Assembly: GCA_903970295.1 (NCBI GenBank)
Contig: CAJCHQ010000613.1
Coordinates: forward strand, 1-5,665
Source: Bryobacterales bacterium
Lineage (GTDB): Bacteria; Cyanobacteriota; Vampirovibrionia; Obscuribacterales; Obscuribacteraceae
Direction: 5' to 3'
DNA length: 5,665 nt
The notes beneath the pieces were generated by a model. The model had not been told where the DNA came from, made no database searches, and saw only the letters and a program-made list of their open reading frames with translations. This document shows positions 1 through 5,347 of the stretch, one piece after another. The translations under genes and the position numbers were made by a program. Every line of letters starts with the position of its first letter. Positions within the stretch are counted from its first letter, which is position 1.

Positions 1-248
1 CTCAACCAGGTACGATGCCGCAACTGGGGGGGAGCCGGCAGCCGGGAACAATGCCATTGCCGGCAGAAAATATGCCTGCCGCGGCCCAAAGTAATACAAG
101 TGGGGTGTTGATGCAGCCGGCACCGAAGCCGCCACCGGCAATTCCCGGGCAGTTTCCTCCGCCTAACATGCCCGGCGCGCCTGGACAGCCGCCCGTTCCT
201 TATGTCTTCGGGTTGCCGCCCGAGCCGAAAGAAAACACAGGTACTTGA
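1..248 (+). CDS. Proline-rich C-terminal end of a protein (5' partial)
   Basis: The frame is open from base 3 and ends at TGA 246-248, giving about 81 visible residues; the true start lies left of the window, so the ATG at 15 is probably internal. The visible part is about 28% proline, rich in Gly, Ala, Gln and Met, with runs such as KPPPAIPGQFPPPNMPG. It has no visible hydrophobic segment or catalytic motif, so it is most likely a disordered tail. The motif QPGTMP occurs twice, 12 codons apart (bases 3-19 and 39-55), showing a short internal duplication. The function cannot be told from this fragment. The gap to the response-regulator gene is about 110 bases, so a shared transcript is possible but not shown. 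Confidence 0.6.
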   Translation, partial: QPGTMPQLGGSRQPGTMPLPAENMPAAAQSNTSGVLMQPAPKPPPAIPGQFPPPNMPGAPGQPPVPYVFGLPPEPKENTGT

Positions 249-349
249 ACCAGCCTGTTCCTGAGTGGTGATCGTGTGGGCACAATCAGCGATCTCGGGC
301 ATTATGAATAAGTGTTTATGGTACGATCTACGCGACTTTTCGCTGCAGT

Positions 350-354
350 AGGGA
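350..354 (+). promoter_or_regulatory. Shine-Dalgarno site that sets the start of the first response regulator
   Basis: AGGGA lies 5 bases before the ATG at 360. The frame is open further upstream to a GTG at 312 and an ATG at 318, but starts there would add a 14-16 residue leader that the downstream paralogue lacks. The ATG at 360 gives a protein beginning MKVLIIDDEED, exactly like the paralogue. Confidence 0.6.
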
Positions 355-359
355 ACGAA

Positions 360-851
360 ATGAAGGTATTGATAATCGACGACGAAGAGGATACTCGCAG
401 CATTGCCAGTATGAGTTTGGGGTTGATAGGCGGAGCGGAAGTCGTGGAAGCGTGTGACGGTTACGAGGGAGTGAAAAAGGCAGCAGAAGAAAAGCCGGAC
501 GTGATCATTCTGGATCTTCTCATGCCCGGCATGGACGGCACCGAGACCTTCAAGGCTTTGAAGAAGAATCCCGACACTGAGGGCATTCCAGTAATCTTTT
601 TGACAGTGACTGGTAAATTCGAAGAATTTGACAACCTCCGAGCAATGGGCGCCCTGGCTGTACTTACAAAGCCCTTCGATCCGACTTTATTGACCTCGCA
701 AATCACTGATATTCTCAATGCTTCAGGTAATAAAGATGGTGAAGAATCGCAGACTAACGCTAATGATGGCGTCCGGGACTTCGACGAAAAAGAGCAGGTC
801 GTGGGCAAAATTAGTAACGACGCTATTGCGAATACCGATAATGCAGACTAG
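360..851 (+). CDS. Single-domain response regulator (CheY-like receiver) with acidic C-terminal tail
   Basis: A 163-residue cytoplasmic receiver protein. The receiver domain spans about residues 1-120: acidic pocket D7/D8, phosphoacceptor D52 in the ILDLLMPGMDG segment, T82 in IFLT and K104 in LTKPFDP, so all phosphorylation residues are present. The usual Tyr/Phe switch position three residues before K104 is Val. After the receiver comes a 40-odd residue tail rich in Asp, Glu, Asn and Gly with no recognisable DNA-binding or enzymatic domain, so output is presumably by protein contact or phosphate relay. It is about 62% identical (75 of 120, counted by hand) to the next gene, with the first 20 residues identical. 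It is the first gene of a likely operon with that paralogue and an Hpt/GGDEF protein, which is a plausible phosphate partner. The start at 360 was chosen for its Shine-Dalgarno site and the match to the paralogue; upstream starts at 312 and 318 are possible but less likely. Confidence 0.9.
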   Translation: MKVLIIDDEEDTRSIASMSLGLIGGAEVVEACDGYEGVKKAAEEKPDVIILDLLMPGMDGTETFKALKKNPDTEGIPVIFLTVTGKFEEFDNLRAMGALAVLTKPFDPTLLTSQITDILNASGNKDGEESQTNANDGVRDFDEKEQVVGKISNDAIANTDNAD

Positions 852-891
852 ACATGGCAAAAGTCACAACCACTTCAGACTCTCCTGCTTG

Positions 892-905
892 GCTGGCATG
901 CCAGC
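892..905. repeat. Perfect 14-bp palindrome between the two receiver genes
   Basis: GCTGGCATGCCAGC reads the same on both strands and lies in the 103-base gap between the receiver genes. As RNA it gives only a 5-bp stem with a CATG loop, without a T-run, so a transcription terminator is unlikely. A TATATC sequence at 909-914 just downstream could be a weak -10, but no convincing -35 was seen. It may be a protein-binding site or chance. Confidence 0.35.
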
Positions 906-954
906 GGGTATATCTCGATCAGTGGTTGCGTTTGAGCGGAAATAGGAGCCAAGC

Positions 955-1320
955 ATGAAAGTTCTCATCATTGATGATGAAGAAGACACTCGGTCTATCG
1001 CTAGCATGAGTCTCAGCATTCTTGGTGGCTTGGAAGTGGTCGAGGCAGACAGCGGACATGAAGGTATCAGCAAAGCTGAACAAGAGCGTCCCGATGTGAT
1101 TTTGCTCGATATGATGATGCCGGTCATGGATGGTTCTGAAACGCTAGTCGCGCTGCAGAATAACGCCGGCACGAAGGACATACCGGTAATATTTTTAACC
1201 GCTAAAGCGATGACCTCGGAAATTGAGAAACTGAAGAGAATGGGAGCCATAGGAGTTTTGACCAAGCCTTTTGATCCAACAATTTTAGCCAACCAAGTGC
1301 GTCAAATATTGGAGGGTTGA
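955..1320 (+). CDS. Single-domain response regulator (CheY-like receiver), paralogue of the preceding gene
   Basis: A 121-residue protein consisting of a receiver domain only. The conserved residues are D7/D8, D52 in ILLDMMMPVMDG, T82 and K104 in VLTKPFDP, so it should accept phosphate. With no output domain it probably acts as a phosphate shuttle or through protein contact. It starts at an ATG with AGGAG six bases upstream (944-948). Helix 1 is identical to that of the paralogue, whereas residues 81-100, around helix 4 and the output face, keep only 7 of 20 identities. Its stop codon is 9 bases before the ATG of the Hpt/GGDEF gene and in the same frame, so the two genes are surely co-transcribed and perhaps coupled in translation. 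The sensor kinase is not in the window. Confidence 0.92.
   Translation: MKVLIIDDEEDTRSIASMSLSILGGLEVVEADSGHEGISKAEQERPDVILLDMMMPVMDGSETLVALQNNAGTKDIPVIFLTAKAMTSEIEKLKRMGAIGVLTKPFDPTILANQVRQILEG
1311..1316 (+). promoter_or_regulatory. Distant Shine-Dalgarno site for the GGDEF gene, inside the preceding gene
   Basis: GGAGGG is the only good ribosome-binding sequence before the ATG at 1330, but 13 bases separate it from the start, longer than the usual 5-9. It overlaps the last codons of the receiver gene. This suggests that translation of the cyclase depends on ribosomes finishing the receiver gene; read-through of the TGA is an alternative. Confidence 0.4.
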
Positions 1321-1329
1321 CCGATTAGC

Positions 1330-3006
1330 ATGCAAGCATGGCAACAGACTTTCGGCGAACTGAAAGATCAGTACGTTCGTCGTTCGTCTGAAAGACTGGG
1401 CAAGATTTTTGAGATGGTCAGCCTACTGGCACAGCGCCCTACAGATATGGATCTCGTCACCCAGCTTTCGCGCCAATTTCATTGGCTGGCGGGATCGGGC
1501 AGTATGTACGGTTATCCAGCTGTTTCTCAGTTGGGAACCGAGGGCGAGGAATATTGCAATGCTTTGTTGCGCGATAAAGTCTCAGCGCCTAGAGCTGACG
1601 TAGAGAAGATTAAGGACATTCTCAACCGACTTTCGACGCAGTTTCGATCGTCCAGCGACGGACCCGATACTACCACTTTGCCTGCCAAAGGTGGAAGGAG
1701 TGAGCGCTCGCCCTCAGATCAGCCCGAAGTTTTGATCATCGATGAAGACATCAACGATCTTGCTGCATTGAGTCGATTAATCGACGAAGAAGGATTGAAA
1801 GTCCGATCCTCGCGCACCATGGCTGGTGCAATCGCCGAGATGAAGGCCGCCATGCCTCAGGGGTTGATTATCGAAATTCCGCTCCCTGACGGCGACGCTT
1901 ACGAGCTAGTCGAAAATGTTAGGCAATTAGAAGGGGGTGAACATCTGGCGATTATCATCGTCAGCAAGCAAACGGGCTTTCTCGATAAAGTTCGTTCGAT
2001 TCACTGCGGCGCAGATGCTCATTTTGAAAAGCCTGTCGATATGAAGGCTATGCTCAGGCGTTTGCGCTACTTGCTGGACAAGCAAAGACAGATGGCGCCA
2101 CGCATTCTCTCGGTCGAGGATGATCCCGACCAAGCTGCTTTTATCCGTGCCTTTTTGGAGTCTGCCGGCTATCAAGTGCGCACTTGCACTGACCCGAAAA
2201 ATTTCGACTCATATCTGTCAGCCTTTAATCCGGATCTCGTTTTGCTTGATGTCATGCTGCCTGGAATGACAGGCTATGAATTGGCCCGCTATCTGCGCCA
2301 GGACGAACGGCACGCTACGCTACCTGTGATCTTCCTGACCACTCAAGGCAACATCGAGGCACGCATCGAAGCGGCTCGGTCTGGCGGTGACGATCACCTT
2401 GTTAAGCCGGTGCCACCTGCACTCTTATTGTCTACGGTGGCGGCACGATTGGAGCGATCTCGTTTTTTAAAGACGCTTCTCCACCGCGATGGCTTGACGA
2501 ATATGCTCAATCACTCGTCTTTCATGGAACAAGCGCAAATGGTCATTGCGCAGCACAAACGACACGCTGGATACACTGCTTTAATCATCGTCGATGTCGA
2601 TTATTTCCGTTCGATCAATGAACGCCACGGTTATCCGGGTGGTGACAAGGTTTTAGTGGCACTTTCGCTTTTGTTACGCAAGCGCCTGCGTCAATCCGAC
2701 ATTATCGGCCGATACGGGGGAGACGAGTTCGGTGTCATCGCCGAAGGTATAGATGAACAAGAGGCTTTAGCTCTGGCATCCCGTTTGCTGGCTGATTTCG
2801 CCGCCACAGCCCACAGCACCCAGCTTCACGCCGGATTTTATGCCACTTCGAGCGCCGGCATCAGCATCCTGGATTCGAAAAATATGGATCTTGATAAATG
2901 GATTAAATCCGCCTACAAAGCACTTGCCGCCGCCAAACAAGCTGGTCGTAACTGTGCCATGGCATCTAAGGATGGACAGTTCACGAGCCTCGGTCAAAAG
3001 ACGTAA
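1330..3006 (+). CDS. Hpt-REC-REC-GGDEF response regulator, probable diguanylate cyclase
   Basis: A 558-residue cytoplasmic signalling protein that probably makes cyclic di-GMP from two GTP. Domains in order: an Hpt-like helical domain at about 5-105 with H51 in FHWLAGSGSMYG; receiver 1 at about 133-250; receiver 2 at about 258-375; and GGDEF at about 385-545. Receiver 1 keeps D138/D140, S212 and K234, but Glu182 stands where the phosphoacceptor Asp should be, so it is a pseudo-receiver or mimics the phosphorylated state. Receiver 2 is complete (E263/D264/D265, D307, T337, K359). The cyclase domain has metal-binding D422 in VDVDYF, N430, D439, the intact RYGGDEF signature (463-467), and R454-x-x-D457 exactly five residues before it, the spacing of the product-inhibition I-site. 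The layout recalls PleD (REC-REC-GGDEF) with an added Hpt domain, though in PleD it is the second receiver that is degenerate. It is the last gene of the operon with two receivers that could exchange phosphate with H51 or D307. The start has a poorly placed Shine-Dalgarno site. Confidence 0.93.
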   Translation: MQAWQQTFGELKDQYVRRSSERLGKIFEMVSLLAQRPTDMDLVTQLSRQFHWLAGSGSMYGYPAVSQLGTEGEEYCNALLRDKVSAPRADVEKIKDILNRLSTQFRSSSDGPDTTTLPAKGGRSERSPSDQPEVLIIDEDINDLAALSRLIDEEGLKVRSSRTMAGAIAEMKAAMPQGLIIEIPLPDGDAYELVENVRQLEGGEHLAIIIVSKQTGFLDKVRSIHCGADAHFEKPVDMKAMLRRLRYLLDKQRQMAPRILSVEDDPDQAAFIRAFLESAGYQVRTCTDPKNFDSYLSAFNPDLVLLDVMLPGMTGYELARYLRQDERHATLPVIFLTTQGNIEARIEAARSGGDDHLVKPVPPALLLSTVAARLERSRFLKTLLHRDGLTNMLNHSSFMEQAQMVIAQHKRHAGYTALIIVDVDYFRSINERHGYPGGDKVLVALSLLLRKRLRQSDIIGRYGGDEFGVIAEGIDEQEALALASRLLADFAATAHSTQLHAGFYATSSAGISILDSKNMDLDKWIKSAYKALAAAKQAGRNCAMASKDGQFTSLGQKT

Positions 3007-3059
3007 TTTTGCCGAAAATTCCTGCCTAAACCACACACTGTCTGCATCCCCTACCGTAG

Positions 3060-3097
3060 CGATATCGGTTGGCTTGTCGAGTAGCGAACCGATATCG
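3060..3097. repeat. 11-bp inverted repeat with 16-base spacer; each arm contains CGATATCG
   Basis: The arms CGATATCGGTT (3060-3070) and AACCGATATCG (3087-3097) are perfect reverse complements. Each arm also contains the 8-bp palindrome CGATATCG, and the two copies are 30 bases apart. The repeat begins 53 bases after the GGDEF stop and lies upstream of the promoter-like element of the next gene. It could fold as a hairpin at the 3' end of the signalling operon, but no T-run follows, so it is not a typical intrinsic terminator. A dimer-binding operator is the other reading. Confidence 0.5.
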
Positions 3098-3100
3098 TTT

Positions 3101-3126
3101 CATCGGAGTTCTGCGAATTACCGATG
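3101..3126. repeat. Second inverted repeat (CATCGG/CCGATG) sharing the ATCGG core
   Basis: CATCGG (3101-3106) and CCGATG (3121-3126) are reverse complements around a 14-base spacer. They share the ATCGG/CCGAT core with the larger inverted repeat just before them, so the region carries four cores in alternating orientation (3064, 3089, 3102 and 3121). As RNA, the second and third cores could pair instead of the outer pairs. A six-base stem alone is weak evidence; the shared core makes it more notable. Confidence 0.35.
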
Positions 3127-3173
3127 TAGTTTAAAAGTGTCAGAAAAATCGTGTCATCAATTTGCACTTTGCG

Positions 3174-3204
3174 TTGAACTATTTTGCCAGCTGCGACGTT
3201 TTAC
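3174..3204 (+). promoter_or_regulatory. Promoter-like element upstream of the transposase-derived gene
   Basis: TTGAACT (3174-3180) is followed by ACGTTTTAC (3196-3204), and the same two blocks occur at identical spacing upstream of the AbiEi-like gene (5274-5304). Read as GAAC-N17-CGTT, the blocks resemble -35 and -10 boxes of ECF-type sigma factors (GAAC and CGTN are recurrent in that class). Fit to the housekeeping TTGACA/TATAAT pattern is poor at the -10. Transcription would start near 3208-3212, giving a leader of about 20-25 bases before the ATG at 3232. Supported by repetition within the window, not by experiment. Confidence 0.45.
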
Positions 3205-3231
3205 TAATTGGGTGGTTAGGGAGGGCAGCCT

Positions 3232-4365
3232 ATGACAGCAGTTCCATTTTATTCGGATTATCCCGAAGACTCCTATGCTTACAGAAGGCAGAAGGAGCAA
3301 CACGTATTTGAAGAATTCTGTTCCCAGTTTCCAGAAGAAAGGGACTCTTTAAAAGAACTGCTCGGGGGTCCCGACATACCCTATGAGTGTCGCCACTGCG
3401 GAAGCTTTGAAGTCGAGGAGCTTGAAGGAAACCGGGTCATAAAGTGCATCCGTTGCGGAAAGGAAACCTGGCTGACCGCGGGTACTTTTTTCCAAAATGT
3501 CAGACACCCGAGGGCCTGGCATGGCGCCATTTTCTTCATAGAAAATGGTGTAAGCAACAGCATTGCTAGCTTCGCACGTCGTTTTGAAATTGCGTTTTCA
3601 TCCGCGTGGGAGATATACAAAAAACTTTCAATCATCATCGAAACTCAAGTCTGTGAGAACGTTAGTTATCTCCCCTCGGCACCGTTCCGCAGTGTGTTTT
3701 CCAGGCGCAGTAGAGAAACTCCTGCACAGGGTCATCCAAAAGAGGAAGAAGAAACAAGTCTTGCCGAAGACTCCGCCCATCAACCCACTGCTGGTCTTTC
3801 AGCCGCGCCCCCATCAAATTTTAGGTTGAAAAAACATGGTTCCCGGCAGAAGCCACCAGCTGCGATGCCTAAAGAGCCAGCACAGGAAGAACCAACCGGA
3901 GTAGAAAAAGAAGTACTCGAGCTGCTAGCATCTGGACCACTTACCTTTGATGCTTTGCTCGAAGGCATGTCGATTACACCAAGCAATTTATTGTCCATGT
4001 TGTCGATGATGGAGTTAAAAGCTCTTTTAGTTAGTTCTGGCAATCGGTATGAACGAGTTCATCCAGGAAATAACGTGCGAGCTTATCCACCAGATAAAAC
4101 TTCTCGTTATAACCAGCCGACTTCCTTAGATTTCAGTTTCGCCGGCAAGTTCATTCAATTTGTGAAGGAAGAATATCATGGTATCAGCCGCAAATATTTG
4201 CAGTTTTATCTGTTTCGTTACTGGTGCTTCACTGACCAAGCTCGCTGGACGGTAGGCGTACTAATGAATGTATGTCGAGATTTTCGCGACATCCACATCA
4301 GCGAGATTGTCGGTTATGTAACTCCTGCGCGGGTCAGAGTTATTGATATCCGGACTAGGGCTTAG
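3232..4365 (+). CDS. Zinc-ribbon/winged-helix protein derived from an IS1595-type transposase
   Basis: A 377-residue protein, probably DNA-binding. Residues 53-75 form a zinc ribbon (C53-x2-C56-x15-C72-x2-C75), followed by WLTAGTFFQNVRHPRAWHGAI and a helical segment to about 134 ending in the SSAWEIYKKL helix. This order matches the N-terminal zinc-ribbon and helix-turn-helix region of IS1595/ISXO2-like transposases. Residues 137-222 are a low-complexity linker rich in Pro, Glu, Ala and basic residues. Residues 224-276 look like a winged helix of the DprA C-terminal type (VLELLASGPLTFDALLEG, then MMELKALLVSSGNRYERV). Residues 300-335 contain HGISRKYLQFYLFRYW, the motif that closes ISXO2 transposases, but the expected catalytic Asn/Glu positions are Ser302 and Gly305, and no DDE core is seen. 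Transposition is therefore unlikely. Start: GGGAGGG about 7 bases before the ATG. It overlaps the convergent hydrolase gene by 11 bases. The family assignment is from memory of motifs; a regulatory role is inferred. Confidence 0.75.
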   Translation: MTAVPFYSDYPEDSYAYRRQKEQHVFEEFCSQFPEERDSLKELLGGPDIPYECRHCGSFEVEELEGNRVIKCIRCGKETWLTAGTFFQNVRHPRAWHGAIFFIENGVSNSIASFARRFEIAFSSAWEIYKKLSIIIETQVCENVSYLPSAPFRSVFSRRSRETPAQGHPKEEEETSLAEDSAHQPTAGLSAAPPSNFRLKKHGSRQKPPAAMPKEPAQEEPTGVEKEVLELLASGPLTFDALLEGMSITPSNLLSMLSMMELKALLVSSGNRYERVHPGNNVRAYPPDKTSRYNQPTSLDFSFAGKFIQFVKEEYHGISRKYLQFYLFRYWCFTDQARWTVGVLMNVCRDFRDIHISEIVGYVTPARVRVIDIRTRA

Positions 4366-5239
4366 CAATAAACGAGCTGCATTTCTGAATCTCAACTGCA
4401 ACGGTCTGAGGCACTTCCATCGGAATGAAATGCGTTTGTTCCGGCATGAGCAAATCGCGACCGTGCTTGAAAGAGGTAAATAGATTTTCTGGAATCAAGT
4501 CTTCAGTCTTTTTGCTGGGGGACGTTTTCGGATGCATGATCACAACTGGTATTTCTATCGTTTTGATTTCTTCGTAGATGTTGGCGCTCGCGGCGCTAGC
4601 TTGGTCATAGATCGAGCCTTCGACGTTTGGCGGGCAGGCAAGAACGTACCCTGAACCATTTTCGGTGCTGCTACTACCTGCGGTGTCAGGTAGCAAGCCA
4701 TACTGACAGTAATCCGTAAGAACTTCAGGGCTCCATGTATCGAAAGGCTTTTTGCCCTGGAAGCGATCGCGCATGCTCTGCCAGGATTGCCAGTGATTGC
4801 GGCGTTTGAGCACAGGGTGCTCGCCAATGCTAGTTTGACCGTAGTACTGCGGAGCTATGATGATCGGATCGATGAGGACGAGCGAGCAAAAGCGTGACGG
4901 TACCAGGGCAGCTGCCAATGCGACTGAATGCCCACCCATCGAATGGCCTATCCCGACATCGAACGTTAAATCCATTTCGTTGATCAAGCAAGCTGTATCC
5001 TCACCAAAATCGCGCCAGACGTAGGGTGGCTCAGGCTTGGCACTTTGACCATGTCCACGCATGTCAAAGGCCCAGCAGTCGAATCCCGGTAAGTTTGAAA
5101 CTACTTGATCCCACAAACGCGAATGAAATCCAGTCGCGTGAATGAAAAGAAGACGCGGACCGTCCCCCGGCCAATGCCAGGTGGCAAATTCTAGTCCCCT
5201 TACTGTCATCACCTTCAATTCTGGGTTTGGCGTTTTCAT
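4355..5239 (-). CDS. Alpha/beta-fold hydrolase
   Basis: A 294-residue soluble protein of usual length for the family, with no signal peptide. It has the oxyanion-hole segment FIHATGFHS (32-40), the DMRGHGQS turn (59-66), the nucleophile elbow GHSMGG with S100, and catalytic H270 in EQTHFIPMEVP. The acid usually found after strand 7 is not evident (IPVVIMHPKTSPSKK); D124 in VLIDP after strand 6 is a candidate substitute, as in some subgroups of the fold. Residues 125-225 would be the cap, which sets specificity. Substrate is unknown; an esterase or C-C/ester hydrolase role is typical. Start: an in-frame TAA lies directly before the ATG at 5239, so only this ATG or the one at 5209 (residue 11) is possible; neither has a well-spaced Shine-Dalgarno site. 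It converges on the transposase-derived gene (11-base overlap) and diverges from the AbiEi-like gene. Confidence 0.88.
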   Translation of the reverse strand: MKTPNPELKVMTVRGLEFATWHWPGDGPRLLFIHATGFHSRLWDQVVSNLPGFDCWAFDMRGHGQSAKPEPPYVWRDFGEDTACLINEMDLTFDVGIGHSMGGHSVALAAALVPSRFCSLVLIDPIIIAPQYYGQTSIGEHPVLKRRNHWQSWQSMRDRFQGKKPFDTWSPEVLTDYCQYGLLPDTAGSSSTENGSGYVLACPPNVEGSIYDQASAASANIYEEIKTIEIPVVIMHPKTSPSKKTEDLIPENLFTSFKHGRDLLMPEQTHFIPMEVPQTVAVEIQKCSSFIAKP

Positions 5240-5273
5240 TTAAATCGAATGCCAAAAAACATTTGTCAAAACT

Positions 5274-5304
5274 TTGAACTTTTTGCCTATTGCCAACGTT
5301 TTAC
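5274..5304 (+). promoter_or_regulatory. Promoter-like element upstream of the AbiEi-like gene
   Basis: TTGAACT (5274-5280) and ACGTTTTAC (5296-5304) repeat, with the same 22-base offset, the element at 3174-3204. TTTTGCC also follows TTGAACT in both copies, displaced by one base. Read as GAAC-N17-CGTT it resembles an ECF-sigma promoter. It would give a leader of about 35-40 bases before the ATG at 5348. It lies in the 108-base divergent gap shared with the minus-strand hydrolase gene. Confidence 0.45.
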
Positions 5305-5347
5305 CAAGTGTAGCCAAAATTAGCGCGCCTAGATAGGAGGTAGCATC

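Noticed and set aside
245..260. TTGAAC followed by GTTC (GAAC-N6-GTTC) just after the proline-rich gene, resembling a LexA-like box or the TTGAAC promoter block.
   Set aside because: The spacing of 6 does not fit the GAAC-N4-GTTC box, and no CGTT block follows at 17 bases, so it matches neither pattern.
270..287. Short hairpin GATCGTG-TGGG-CACAATC, possible terminator after the proline-rich gene.
   Set aside because: It has one mismatch in seven pairs and no T-run follows, so it is not convincing.
312..359. Upstream GTG (312) and ATG (318) starts for the first receiver.
   Set aside because: The paralogue starts exactly at the equivalent of the ATG at 360, which has its own Shine-Dalgarno site.
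3137..3156. Direct repeat GTGTCA at 3137 and 3151.
   Set aside because: Only six bases, a single pair, with no further symmetry; likely chance.
2840..3235. 131-codon open frame overlapping the end of the GGDEF gene and the following gap.
   Set aside because: It is out of frame with the well-supported GGDEF domain, has no ribosome site or recognisable motif, and its composition looks like a shadow frame.
3232..4365. A complete insertion sequence carrying the transposase-like gene.
   Set aside because: I found no terminal inverted repeats or target duplications around the gene, its end overlaps the hydrolase gene, and the catalytic core is missing.
5264..5269. Perfect TTGACA on the minus strand, possible -35 for the hydrolase gene.
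   Set aside because: No acceptable -10 lies 16-18 bases away, and a promoter there would start transcription at or inside the first codons of the longer reading frame. It could only serve the shorter start at 5209.
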